Shown: positions 19,267 through 27,423 of the stretch, piece by piece
How positions within the stretch are numbered: position 1 is the first letter of the stretch
How the letters are laid out: the number at the start of each line of letters is the position of its first letter
Assembly (NCBI GenBank): GCA_016938615.1
Contig: JAFGUH010000264.1
Span: 1 to 38,193, forward strand
Reading direction: 5' to 3'
DNA from: Halothiobacillaceae bacterium
GTDB taxonomy: Bacteria; Pseudomonadota; Gammaproteobacteria; Halothiobacillales; Halothiobacillaceae
DNA: 38,193 nt
Position numbers and translations under genes: made by a program
The notes under the pieces: model-generated
Databases searched by the model: none
What the model was told of the DNA's origin: nothing
What the model saw: only the letters and a program-made list of their open reading frames with translations

Positions 19267-19938
19267 GTGACGGTCGGGACCTACATCCCGCCGCATTTCC
19301 GCCAGGACGACCCGGCGGTGATCGCCGAGGTGGTGGCGACGCATCCGTTCGCCGCCCTGGTGCTCGCCGACAAAGGGCAGATGCCGTGCGTGCATCTGCC
19401 CTTTCTGCGTTTTGGCGAGGCGACGCGACCCGAGACCTGGCGGTTCGAGTCGCATCTCGCGCGGGCCAACCCGGTCGCCGCGGCGCTGGCCGACGGTCGC
19501 GAGTTGTCCGCCATCCTCATCTTCACCGGCCCGGACGCCTACGTCTCGCCGCGCTGGTACGTCGATGCCCACGACACCAGCGTACCCACCTGGAACTACC
19601 AGTCCGTGCACGTGCGAGGGCGGGCGAGACTGGCGGGCGAGGGGTTTTCCGGCTGGTTGGATCGCCACCTGCATGCGCTGATTGATACCCATCAGCATCG
19701 GATCGATGGGGCGGCCTTCAACTGGGATCACCTGCCGCCGACGCAGATTGCGCGGATGCAGGCAGCAATCGTCGGCATCGAGGTGCACGCCGAGCGGGTC
19801 GAAGGAATCGAGAAGCTCAGCCAGAATAAGTCAGCCTCCGACCGACACGGCGTGATCGAGGGATTGCGGAAACGTCGTGAGCCCGAATGTGACGCCATGG
19901 CCGAGCTGATGCGCGATCGAGAGGGCAGAGCGGGCTGA
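19267..19938 (+). CDS. PaiB-like FMN-binding split-barrel protein
   Basis: A 223-residue member of the PaiB family (COG2808), often annotated as an FMN-binding negative transcriptional regulator. The N-terminus YIPPHFRQDDPAVIAEVV, the segment AILIFTGPDAYVSPRWY and the segment VPTWNYQSVHVRGRARL are characteristic. The fold is a flavin-reductase-like split barrel. The family was named for repression of sporulation and protease genes in Bacillus, but a DNA-binding role in proteobacteria is not shown by sequence. The start is GTG 19267, four bases after ilvD. It converges on the glycosyltransferase gene with only a 10-base gap, marking the junction between housekeeping genes and the pigment cluster. 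Confidence 0.9.
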   Translation: MTVGTYIPPHFRQDDPAVIAEVVATHPFAALVLADKGQMPCVHLPFLRFGEATRPETWRFESHLARANPVAAALADGRELSAILIFTGPDAYVSPRWYVDAHDTSVPTWNYQSVHVRGRARLAGEGFSGWLDRHLHALIDTHQHRIDGAAFNWDHLPPTQIARMQAAIVGIEVHAERVEGIEKLSQNKSASDRHGVIEGLRKRREPECDAMAELMRDREGRAG

Positions 19939-19948
19939 CTGGGTGCAG

Positions 19949-20725
19949 TCATGCCACGGACCCTCGCTGGCTCATGCGCTCTCGGATCAATCGGGGCAGT
20001 CGCCGGAGGAAACCCGCCAGCAGCCGCAGGTGCATCCAGATCAGTAGGCGGTTGTCGCGCCCGTAGCGAAAGTGCGAGACACCGTCGTCCTCGGGATCGA
20101 AGTACCGTACCGGCGCCTCGAGATTGATTGCGCGAACCCCCCGCCACGCCAGGCGCACCGCCGCCTCGGGGTCGAAGTCGAAGCGTCGCATCCAGCGCGT
20201 ATCGCCCATGACGGCGACGAGATCGTCGATCGGGTAGACCCGCATGCCGAACAGCGAGTCCCCGATACCGGCCCAGAGCGTTTCCAGCTGGGCCCAGAAA
20301 TTCGAGATCTTGCGCCCTTGCACCCTCAGTGTCGGGGCATCGTCGGCGAACACCGGGCGACCCAGGATCATCGCCTCGGGGTGCGCGTTCGCAGTAGCGA
20401 TGAAGTCGGCCACTCGCGAGACGGGATGCTGGCCATCGGCATCCAGGGTGAGTGCGTGCGTGAAATGGTCGCTCTGTGCCGCGAGCAGACCGGTGAAGAC
20501 GGCGGCGCCCTTGCCACGATTGGTTTCGTGGTGGAGGACCTTTACGGCGGGGATGCGGCTGGCGAGATCGGTAAGACGACGGCGGGTCGGCCCGTCACTG
20601 CCGTCATCGACGATCCAGACGGGCATGCCGCATTCGGCCGCCTCGGTGACGGTCGTCTCGATCCGGGCCCCGGGATTGAAGCAGGGGATGAGGATCAGCG
20701 GGACGAAGCCTCGGTTCGCGTTCAT
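19949..20725 (-). CDS. Family 2 glycosyltransferase, pigment cluster
   Basis: A 258-residue GT-A-fold glycosyltransferase. It has the N-terminal nucleotide-binding segment LILIPCFNPGARIETTV, VDDGSDGPT (about 39-47), NRGKGAAVFTGL (69-80) and the metal-binding DADGQH (95-100). It lacks the long C-terminal membrane region of dolichyl-type enzymes; the end is basic (LRLLAGFLRRLPRLIRERM) and may sit on the membrane. Last gene of the left minus-strand block, joined to the acyltransferase by an ATGA overlap. Aryl-polyene clusters commonly contain such an enzyme, and it probably adds a sugar during formation of the polyene lipid. Donor and acceptor are unknown. Confidence 0.9.
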   Translation of the reverse strand: MNANRGFVPLILIPCFNPGARIETTVTEAAECGMPVWIVDDGSDGPTRRRLTDLASRIPAVKVLHHETNRGKGAAVFTGLLAAQSDHFTHALTLDADGQHPVSRVADFIATANAHPEAMILGRPVFADDAPTLRVQGRKISNFWAQLETLWAGIGDSLFGMRVYPIDDLVAVMGDTRWMRRFDFDPEAAVRLAWRGVRAINLEAPVRYFDPEDDGVSHFRYGRDNRLLIWMHLRLLAGFLRRLPRLIRERMSQRGSVA

Positions 20726-21498
20726 GCAACCTCAAGGGCCAGGCGGTAGACATCTTGCCAGGCCTGGGCCTGTCGACGTGGGTGGCCGTCGGAGGGGGGA
20801 TGATCCGGCAATCGTTGGACGCTCAATAGAACCGGGACCCTGGGTGGTCGCCAGACGGGCGCCCCCTTGGCGAGTAGCGGCGAATCGTAGCGAAACAGGT
20901 AGGGGTGGATCGGAGCCTCGCTGCGCTGGGCGAGCATGAAAGCCGCCGGTTCGAAGGCGTCCACCCGGCCGCCCTGCGGTTCCCGGGTTCGCGAACTTTC
21001 AGGGAACAGCAGCACGTGGCAGCCCGAGCGGATGGCAGCGCGTCCCCCGAGCATCATTTCCACCGGGTTGTCGTTGGGGAGATAGCCTGCCAGACGCGCT
21101 GGCAGAGCCAGCAACGGGTTGCGCATCAGGCCGGCCCGCATCACGCAGACCACGTTCGGACAATGGGCGAGCACCACCAGGGCGTCCAGCAGCGAGGGAT
21201 GATTCGCGATCACCACGCCGGGGGTGGCCCGGCGCAGGTGGTCGAGCTCGCCGGTGTCGAAGCGGCAGCCACCGATACCGATCAGCCAGCCGCGGTAGAG
21301 CCGCATGCCGAGATGGATGGCGTGCCTTGCCGCTGCTGGCCGTCGTTTGCTGGGCAGCATTGCCAGGACGGCCGCGAGTGGAAGCCATGCCAGCAGCAGG
21401 ATGCCCAGCCCGCCGAACCCCAGGAGCAGGCCGGGCAGGCCCAGCAGCCGGCGCCAGGCGGGCTGCATCGGGCGATTGGCGGTCACAGTGGCACCCAT
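20722..21498 (-). CDS. PlsC-like lysophospholipid acyltransferase family protein, pigment cluster
   Basis: A 258-residue membrane acyltransferase with an N-terminal hydrophobic region (about 21-49), the catalytic HX4D motif in VVIANHPSLLDAL (His100, Asp105) and the substrate-binding FPESSRTREP (in place of FPEGTRS). A Pro-rich tail follows. It belongs to the PlsC/LPLAT superfamily. In a polyene cluster it likely esterifies the polyene or a fatty acyl chain onto a glycerol or sugar carrier. The start overlaps the chorismatase stop by 16 bases; a later Met (21468) is possible. Together with the LpxL-like gene at 32463 this gives two acyltransferases of different families in one cluster. Confidence 0.88.
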   Translation of the reverse strand: MGATVTANRPMQPAWRRLLGLPGLLLGFGGLGILLLAWLPLAAVLAMLPSKRRPAAARHAIHLGMRLYRGWLIGIGGCRFDTGELDHLRRATPGVVIANHPSLLDALVVLAHCPNVVCVMRAGLMRNPLLALPARLAGYLPNDNPVEMMLGGRAAIRSGCHVLLFPESSRTREPQGGRVDAFEPAAFMLAQRSEAPIHPYLFRYDSPLLAKGAPVWRPPRVPVLLSVQRLPDHPPSDGHPRRQAQAWQDVYRLALEVA

Positions 21499-22532
21499 GG
21501 CCCGTCATCCCGGATGGTCGGCTCGTCGCCTTCCCACGGTTGGCCGTCACGCGGTTGGCGAAGCGTCGCCTCGATTTCCACCAAGAGCTCGGACCGGCAG
21601 ATGTCCGCCTGGAGAAACAGTATCGCCACCGGCGCCTCAAGCCCGATAGCCAGGCGATCGCGCACGGCTTCCAGGTCGCCCGGGTCGCGCAGATAGACAC
21701 GCAACACTGTCCGGCGGTCGAATGCGAATGGCCGGGCGCGCCTGGGTTGACGAGTGTTGGCGGTGTCGAGGACCGCGACAAGGTTGGCGAGCGTTTCGTC
21801 CGTCTGTCCCCGGACGTCCCCGGGGTGCTGGCTGGCGTGCCCGACGATCGAGGCGGTGCCGGAGATGAACAACCAGTCGTGCACCACACCGTGGCCCATC
21901 GCGGCGCGGGCGAAAATGGGACTTTGCGGGCCGTAGTCAGAGGGGTAGTGGTAGGCACTGATCTGACGCGGATTCTCGATCGCAAGGCAAGGCGAGGCGG
22001 CGGCGAGGAAGATCAGCCTGCCTCGCTCCCCTGGCTGGCAGCCGAGGGCGCACGCTGCCGGCGAGCGGGTAGTCACCTCGTGCCCGGCCGAGTCGAAGGC
22101 CGCGGCCCGCCCCTGGTTGAACAGTCGATAGCGTTCCAGCCCCGTGCGTGGATCGATGGCGTTGATCCCCGGCAGATACTGCCAGACCCGCCACAGCTGC
22201 GGCGACGGCGAAGGATCGAGTGTCTCGAACAGCCGGCGATAGGCCGCCTCGGTGCCCGCCGCCAGGCCGTTGCCCTCGTCCAGCTCGATCACGCCGAAGC
22301 TGAAATCCGTGCTGCGTGCGAGGCATAGCCCGGCCTCTTGCCGGGTCTCGACGGTGGGTTCGACCCCAAATGCTTCGATGTCGGCTGCCCGATCCCCGCC
22401 TAGCCGCGTCAATGGAATAATGCCGAGGCAACCGGCGTGACGCCGCGTCTGTTGATCGGGCAGGCCGAGTGCGCCGAGGGGTGCGACGCGGTTGTCTCGT
22501 CGAGGGGCCCGGGTTGGGTCGGTGGAGGCCAT
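21483..22532 (-). CDS. XanB2-like chorismatase (hydroxybenzoate synthase)
   Basis: Likely converts chorismate to 3-hydroxybenzoate and/or 4-hydroxybenzoate, the aryl starter unit of xanthomonadin-type pigments. The 349-residue product is close to the length of Xanthomonas XanB2 and related chorismatases. Recognisable parts are LWRVWQYLPGINA, LERYRLFNQGRAAAF, FISGTASIVGHASQHPGD and the C-terminal CRSELLVEIEATL, where the family's catalytic Glu is expected. The C-terminal half has the RidA-like trimer fold. The start is taken as ATG 22532, eight bases after the halogenase stop; an ATG at 22592 would overlap that gene. The order of products (3- versus 4-hydroxybenzoate) cannot be decided from sequence. 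It competes for chorismate with the tryptophan pathway. Confidence 0.87.
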   Translation of the reverse strand: MASTDPTRAPRRDNRVAPLGALGLPDQQTRRHAGCLGIIPLTRLGGDRAADIEAFGVEPTVETRQEAGLCLARSTDFSFGVIELDEGNGLAAGTEAAYRRLFETLDPSPSPQLWRVWQYLPGINAIDPRTGLERYRLFNQGRAAAFDSAGHEVTTRSPAACALGCQPGERGRLIFLAAASPCLAIENPRQISAYHYPSDYGPQSPIFARAAMGHGVVHDWLFISGTASIVGHASQHPGDVRGQTDETLANLVAVLDTANTRQPRRARPFAFDRRTVLRVYLRDPGDLEAVRDRLAIGLEAPVAILFLQADICRSELLVEIEATLRQPRDGQPWEGDEPTIRDDGPWVPL

Positions 22533-22539
22533 CGATCGG

Positions 22540-23967
22540 TCAGGAGTCCGGGTTGACCGGCTGGACCTTGCGCCGGTGCGCCCGCCAGTCACGCAGGGAA
22601 TGGCGCAGCCGGCTCAGCGAGCTGAAGTAATAGATCATCTTGAGCGTGGCGATCGAGCGCCAGATCGGTGTGCCGCGATAGATGTCGGCGGCCAGCAGCG
22701 AGATCAGCGCTTCCTTGACCCGGAAGATGTTGCGGGGCCCCATGAACAGGTCGCGCATGACCGGCTTGGTGATTCGGTAGATGAACCAGGAGAACGCCCT
22801 CGGCCCGTGGCGCACCTGGCGGTCGTAGGTTTTCAGGGCCTGTTTCGCCCGGGCAGGGTCACGCAGGGCCGTGTCGATGGCCTCGGCTCCGAAGGCGCCG
22901 CTTTGCATGGCCAGCATGACGCCGCTGGAGAACACCGGGTCGATGAACATGAAGGCGTCACCGACCAGCAGAAACCGATCCCCGTGGGTGCGGTCGGCCG
23001 CGTAGGAGAAGTTGCCGGTGGCCTGTACCTCCCGCACCAGCGAGGCCTCGGCGAGGCGTTGCCTCAAGTCCGGCACGGTCTCGATGTTGTCGAACAGGAA
23101 CTGCTCCAGCGATCGCCCGCCGCGCGTTTTCATGTGGTAGGGCCAGGTGACCATGCCGACGCTGGTAACACCGTTCTTGAGCGGAATGAACCAGAACCAG
23201 CCGTGGTCGAACCAGAACAGCGTGATGTTGCCTTCTTCCTTGCCTGGATTGCGCTTGGCATCGCGGAAATGGCCGAACACCGCCGCGCTGTTGTGCTTGC
23301 GGCTGCGACGCTTCCAGCCATGCCGGTTGGCGAGGAAGGTGTCGCGCCCGGTGGCATCGGCGACAAAGGCACTGTGCCATTCCCGTCGTGTGCCGTCCTC
23401 GGTTTCCGTGGTCACGGTCACGTGATACTCGTTGCCCTGGTCGTCGTGGCGGGGCGAGTCGTGGAAATCGATGTCGACGACCTTCGTGCCCTCGACGGTG
23501 CGAGCCCCAAGACGTGCCGCGTTGCGGAACAGTATCCGGTCGAACTCGGCACGTTCGACCTCGTAGGCCTTGGGCATGGATTTATCCCAGGCCTCGCCGA
23601 AGTGGTAGGGCTGAACATGGTCATGGACCGGCGAAACGAATTCGGCACCCCACTTGTCGATCCCGATCTCGGCGATTTCGTCGGCGACCCCGAGAGTTTC
23701 GAACAGGTCGAGGTTCCCGGGCAGCAGTGACTCGCCGATATGAAAGCGGGGATGGTGTGCCTTTTCAGCGAGCACCACGGCATGGCCCTTGCGCGCGAGC
23801 AGCGAGGCCAGTGTCGACCCGCCTGGTCCGCCGCCGACGACGAACACGTCGCAGTAGTTGCCCGCGTCCGCAGCGACATCGTTCGGTCTGGGCGGATGGG
23901 TGTTCAGGGTCGTGTTCCTGTCGTCGTCGCGCAGGTTGCTGGGATCGGTATGGGGGCGTCCGGCCAT
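22540..23967 (-). CDS. FAD-dependent halogenase-like oxidoreductase, pigment cluster
   Basis: A 475-residue flavoprotein of the tryptophan-halogenase superfamily. It has the FAD dinucleotide motif GGGPGG (45-50), GESLLP (78-83), the halogenase hallmark WxWxIP as WFWFIP (257-262), and DPVFSSGV (343-350), a form typical of enzymes acting on phenols or pyrroles. Lys105 (DKWGAEF) is a candidate for the catalytic lysine that forms chloramine or bromamine. The start ATG 23967 has GAAGGAAAA upstream; an ATG at 24018 lacks this. Xanthomonas pigment loci carry a related gene (xanB1) and xanthomonadins are brominated, so aryl halogenation is a reasonable inference. A reductase-only or monooxygenase role is not excluded. 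It heads the left minus-strand block. Confidence 0.88.
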   Translation of the reverse strand: MAGRPHTDPSNLRDDDRNTTLNTHPPRPNDVAADAGNYCDVFVVGGGPGGSTLASLLARKGHAVVLAEKAHHPRFHIGESLLPGNLDLFETLGVADEIAEIGIDKWGAEFVSPVHDHVQPYHFGEAWDKSMPKAYEVERAEFDRILFRNAARLGARTVEGTKVVDIDFHDSPRHDDQGNEYHVTVTTETEDGTRREWHSAFVADATGRDTFLANRHGWKRRSRKHNSAAVFGHFRDAKRNPGKEEGNITLFWFDHGWFWFIPLKNGVTSVGMVTWPYHMKTRGGRSLEQFLFDNIETVPDLRQRLAEASLVREVQATGNFSYAADRTHGDRFLLVGDAFMFIDPVFSSGVMLAMQSGAFGAEAIDTALRDPARAKQALKTYDRQVRHGPRAFSWFIYRITKPVMRDLFMGPRNIFRVKEALISLLAADIYRGTPIWRSIATLKMIYYFSSLSRLRHSLRDWRAHRRKVQPVNPDS

Positions 23968-24488
23968 CGGTTTTCCTTCGCTGAAGTCACTATCATTGCG
24001 CGCGGCCGCTGGGCGCACGCGCTGTCGAGGGCGGTATGATCGGTGTCCGGCCCCGGTGCGTCAACCGGCCCGAAGGCGGGTTACGGGAATGGTCGAAGAG
24101 CTCGCCCCGGCGGTCGGAGCGTCGTGGAGGGGGCGATCCGGTGGCTTAGGGGCTTGGCCCGGACCACATCATTCCTCGTATCGTCACGTTGGCCATTGAT
24201 TCCGACCGGTCGCGATGGCCGGGTTCCGGGAAGGCGGCACGTTGCCATCATGAGTCGACGGCGATAGCGGCCGGACAAGGTGCCTGGGGCGCCTGACGGC
24301 ATGCGCCTCGCGGGAATATGTCCCGGGGGTGGGTCGCGGAGCACCTCGCGGGCCGTCGGGTTCGGATGCCACCGCTTGGCGCAGGCTCGCGCGCGACCAC
24401 CGTATTGAATGTGGCCGGGGGGCATGCGATAGTCCCGCGCACTTCGCCGGCCAACGTCAGTGGGAAAATCAGGTTGTGATCGGTACTA
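23968..24488. other. Intergenic region between divergent pigment operons
   Basis: About 520 bases separate the halogenase gene from MITE-like copy 2. I see no gene with family resemblance on either strand; open frames here are short and uncharacteristic. It must hold the promoter of the left minus-strand block and perhaps that of the plus block, but I cannot point to convincing -35/-10 pairs in this GC-rich stretch. Confidence 0.5.
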
Positions 24489-24676
24489 GGGAAACTCTGC
24501 ACCAATATCCAACGTCTCTGCGGGGCTCGCCGGCTTGCCCGTCATCGGTGTTCCCGATCCTCGCCGGGCCCGGGATTATTTGGGAAACTCTGCACGAATG
24601 CCATACCGCTGAAGCGCGCCTTGATGACGAACAAGCCGGTAAGCCAGAGGCATTGGATATTCATGCAGAGCTTCCC
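24489..24676 (+). mobile_element. MITE-like element, copy 2, with an extra internal terminal repeat
   Basis: A 188-bp stretch is bounded by 24-base arms (24489-24512 and 24653-24676) that match at 21 of 24 positions as an inverted repeat. Both begin GGGAA(A/G)CTCTGCA and reach AATATCCAA. A third terminal repeat in direct orientation, GGGAAACTCTGCACGAATG, lies inside at 24582-24600, so the right 95 bases look like an element in their own right. The right part shares GAACAAGCC, then AGCCAGAGGCA, with copy 1. The flanks are CTAG on the left and CTAA on the right if the repeat is counted from GGAA, a YTAR-type pattern. The right arm contains the ATG that is the likely start of the PAP2 gene. Confidence 0.7.
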
Positions 24677-25400
24677 TAAACAACGAAACGTGGTGGCAAG
24701 GGCTCCCGCTTCCCGGGTGCGGGCGGTGGCGCGGCGGCTGGCTTGTTGCTGGCTCATCAAGGCCCTGGGCACGACCGGGGTAATGGGCCTGTTCTTCGTC
24801 GCCTATTTCCGCCTGCTCGATCGCCCGGGTGTGCACGCCATCCTGATGCCGGAGACCGCGGTGGACCGGTGGGTGAGCTTTCAGCCGGCATTCGTCTACC
24901 TGTACGCCTCGCTTTGGTTGTACGTCTCGCTTGTGCCGGCTCTCATGCCGGATCGCCGCAGCCTGGTGCGCTATGGGATCGCGATCGGCCTGGTCTGCGT
25001 GGCCGGGCTGGCCGTGTTCTACGGCTTTCCCACCCGCATCGAGCGCGACCCGGGGCTTTGGGCGAACCAGCCTCAGTTCGCCTGGCTGAGCGCGGTCGAC
25101 GGCAGTGGCAACGCATTCCCCTCGCTCCATGTCGCCAGTGCCGTGTTCAGTGCCTACTGGCTCGATCGAATCCAGCGGGCCTTGGCCATGCCGATGGGAA
25201 TGCGCCTGTTGTCGGTCGCGTGGGCCGTGGGCATCGTTTACTCGACCTTGGCAATCGCCCAGCACGTCGCCTGGGATGTCGTGGGCGGCGTCGTGTTGGC
25301 GCTGGTCGGCGTGCTGGCGAGTGCCGGCTGGGTCGGGCGCGAAGCGCCGAGGGACGGGCTCGACGCCCAACCGTCCCGGCCCGGCGGGATTGGGCCGTGA
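24663..25400 (+). CDS. PAP2-family membrane phosphatase, pigment cluster
   Basis: A membrane protein of about 245 residues related to phosphatidic-acid phosphatase type 2. Conserved are FPSLHVASAVF (the PSxHxxS motif) and STLAIAQHVAWDVVGG (the S...H...D motif with the nucleophilic His). I do not see a clear first KxxxxxxRP motif. Several membrane helices are evident: about 33-51, 76-95, 107-125, and two near 185-220. The start is uncertain. ATG 24663 lies inside the terminal repeat of MITE-like copy 2, and no start between it and the conserved region is clearly better; an open frame extends up to 24621. It ends in GTGA, overlapping the ketosynthase start. A role in removing phosphate from a lipid or polyprenyl carrier used with the polyene is an inference. 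Confidence 0.8.
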   Translation: MQSFPKQRNVVARAPASRVRAVARRLACCWLIKALGTTGVMGLFFVAYFRLLDRPGVHAILMPETAVDRWVSFQPAFVYLYASLWLYVSLVPALMPDRRSLVRYGIAIGLVCVAGLAVFYGFPTRIERDPGLWANQPQFAWLSAVDGSGNAFPSLHVASAVFSAYWLDRIQRALAMPMGMRLLSVAWAVGIVYSTLAIAQHVAWDVVGGVVLALVGVLASAGWVGREAPRDGLDAQPSRPGGIGP

Positions 25401-26611
25401 ACTCGCGAGCGCCCCTGCCGCGTCTGCGCATTCGCCACTACACCGCGACCAATGCCGCGGGTACCGGGAATGCGGCCCTGCTCCAGGCGTTGCGCCGCCG
25501 AGATGGCGGTCTGGCGCCCTGCGACTTTCTCGATATCGATCTCGACACATACGTCGGACGGGTCGGCGGCCTCGAGGAGATGTCTTGGCCGACAGACTGG
25601 TCGGCCTGGGACTGCCGCAATAACCGGCTTGCCTGGCTGGGGCTCGAGCAGGACGGCTTCCTCGATGCGGTCTCGGCTGCGGTCGGCCGGCACGGCCCCG
25701 CGCGCGTCGGGGTCGTGCTGGGAACCAGTACCTCGGGCATCCTGCACACCGAGCTGGCCTTCCGCGAGCGAGACTCCATGAGCGGCGCGCTGCCCAGTCC
25801 ACTGTATTACGGCACGACCCACGAGTTGTCCTCCGCGCCTCGGTTCGTCCGCGAGCGACTGGGTCTGGCCGGTCCGACGTACACCGTCTCGACTGCCTGT
25901 TCGTCCAGCGGCAAGGTGTTCGCCAGCGCGCAGCGGCTGATCGCCAGCGGGCTGTGTGACGCCGTGATTGTCGGCGGGGTGGATTCGCTCTGCCTGACCA
26001 CGATGTACGGTTTCGCCTCGCTCGAGCTCACCGCGCCCGGCCCCTGTCGCCCGGGCGATGTCGATCGTCACGGCATATCGATCGGGGAGGCGGCCGGTTT
26101 CGCGCTGGTCGAGGCGGATGCGGACGACGCCGACGACCTGTGCCTTTTTGGCGTCGGCGAAAGCGTCGACGCCCATCACATGTCCACTCCGCACCCCGAA
26201 GGCGCGGGTGCCGAGCGCGCAATGCACCGCGCCCTGGCGAACGCCCGGATGGATGCGAGGCAGGTCGACTACGTCAACCTGCACGGCACGGCCAGCCGCG
26301 TGAACGACGCCGCGGAGGACCACGCGCTCGAGTCAGTCTTCGGGGCGGGGCAGATGTGCTCGTCGACCAAGGGGTGGACCGGTCACACTCTGGGCGCCGC
26401 GGGCATCACGGAAATGGTGATCGGGGCGCTTGCGATCGAGGATGGCTTCGTTCCCGGCACATTGAACACCCGTCGTGTCGATCCGGCTTTCCGTGCCGAC
26501 TACCGACTGGAGAACGGCGAGACGGGCCCGACGGTAGTGCTGTCCAACTCGTTCGGTTTCGGCGGCAACAACTGCAGCCTCCTGTTCGGCCGCAAGGAGG
26601 GCGTCGCGTGA
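25397..26611 (+). CDS. Beta-ketoacyl-ACP synthase (ketosynthase), pigment cluster
   Basis: A 404-residue thiolase-fold condensing enzyme with the full Cys-His-His set: Cys168 in VSTACSSSG, His296 in NLHGTAS and His330 in STKGWTGHTLGAAG. The C-terminal NSFGFGGNNCSLLFG is normal. The start is GTG 25397, overlapping the PAP2 stop by 4 bases; the frame is open far upstream, but that part lies within the phosphatase gene. Directly followed by the chain-length-factor gene, it should form the heterodimeric ketosynthase/CLF pair of type II aryl-polyene synthases, extending the acyl chain with malonyl-ACP. An ApeO-type role is inferred from this pairing. Confidence 0.95.
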   Translation: MNSRAPLPRLRIRHYTATNAAGTGNAALLQALRRRDGGLAPCDFLDIDLDTYVGRVGGLEEMSWPTDWSAWDCRNNRLAWLGLEQDGFLDAVSAAVGRHGPARVGVVLGTSTSGILHTELAFRERDSMSGALPSPLYYGTTHELSSAPRFVRERLGLAGPTYTVSTACSSSGKVFASAQRLIASGLCDAVIVGGVDSLCLTTMYGFASLELTAPGPCRPGDVDRHGISIGEAAGFALVEADADDADDLCLFGVGESVDAHHMSTPHPEGAGAERAMHRALANARMDARQVDYVNLHGTASRVNDAAEDHALESVFGAGQMCSSTKGWTGHTLGAAGITEMVIGALAIEDGFVPGTLNTRRVDPAFRADYRLENGETGPTVVLSNSFGFGGNNCSLLFGRKEGVA

Positions 26612-27423
26612 GGGTTGCGATCGAAGGTATCGGTTTCGTCGGCGCTGGGTTCGCCGATTGGTGCGAGGCGGCCGGGGCCCTGCGCGCCGGGGAGGCCCCG
26701 GGTCACGTACCCTTGAGCGAGTTGGGTCGGTTTCTCAAGGCCGACCGCCTGCCGCGTACCGAGCGTCGTCGGGCCGGCAAGAGCGTTCGTCTTGCGATGA
26801 CCGCTTGCTGGGAAGCTGTCGAGGCCTCAGGCCGGGACCCGGCCTGCTTGCCGATGGTGTTCGCCTCTTCGTCCGGCGATACCGAGGTGCTCTCCCATAC
26901 CTGCGCCGCCTTGGCCGAACCTGAGCGCATGGTCTCGCCCACCCGCTTTCACAACTCGGTGCACAACGCCGCTTCCGGCTACTGGTCCATTGCCGTGGGC
27001 ACCCGCGAGCCGGCCACGGCGATTGCCGCCCACGGCGATACGGCGGCGGCCGGCCTGCTCGAGGCGGCGATGCAAGTGACCACCGAGGCGCGACCGGTGT
27101 TGCTCGTGATCTACGACATCCCGTTCCCCGAGCCGATGTGCCAGGCCGAGCCGATCAGCGAGCCGTTGGCCGTCGCCCTGGTGCTCGGCCCCGCCACTAC
27201 GGAAACGACCGCCAGGGTAGGTGTCTCGCTTGAGGCCCCCGAACCTGGCAGTCGCATGCGATCGGCGGCGTGGCAGCCCCTCTGCGAGGGCGTGCCGGCG
27301 GGTCGCGCGTTGCCGTTGCTTGAGGCCATCGCGCTGGGCGTGCCTAGTGATCTGGTCCTCTCGACCGACGGTGGCCCGTCGTTGCGCCTCGACTACCAGC
27401 CCGGAAAACGGGGAGAAACGTGA
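26608..27423 (+). CDS. Beta-ketoacyl synthase chain-length factor, pigment cluster
   Basis: A 271-residue protein with only the N-terminal half of a ketosynthase fold (Ketoacyl-synt_2 type, ApeC-like). It contains LPMVFASSSGDTEVLSHTCAAL and PTRFHNSVHNAASGYWSIA; where a ketosynthase would have the nucleophilic Cys the sequence reads NAASGYW, so it should be inactive alone. Members of this family partner the catalytic ketosynthase and set polyene length. The start is GTG 26608 in a GTGA overlap with the ketosynthase stop, which fits obligate co-translation of a heterodimer. The frame extends upstream through the ketosynthase gene but without family resemblance there. Confidence 0.92.
   Translation: MRVAIEGIGFVGAGFADWCEAAGALRAGEAPGHVPLSELGRFLKADRLPRTERRRAGKSVRLAMTACWEAVEASGRDPACLPMVFASSSGDTEVLSHTCAALAEPERMVSPTRFHNSVHNAASGYWSIAVGTREPATAIAAHGDTAAAGLLEAAMQVTTEARPVLLVIYDIPFPEPMCQAEPISEPLAVALVLGPATTETTARVGVSLEAPEPGSRMRSAAWQPLCEGVPAGRALPLLEAIALGVPSDLVLSTDGGPSLRLDYQPGKRGET

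Noticed and set aside
22492-23730. 412-codon open frame opposite the halogenase gene
   Set aside because: Antisense shadow; the minus-strand frame has FAD and halogenase motifs along its whole length.
24743-25396. Extension of the ketosynthase frame by 218 codons upstream
   Set aside because: That part lies out of frame inside the PAP2 gene, has no fold resemblance, and a GTG with a 4-base overlap gives a standard ketosynthase length.
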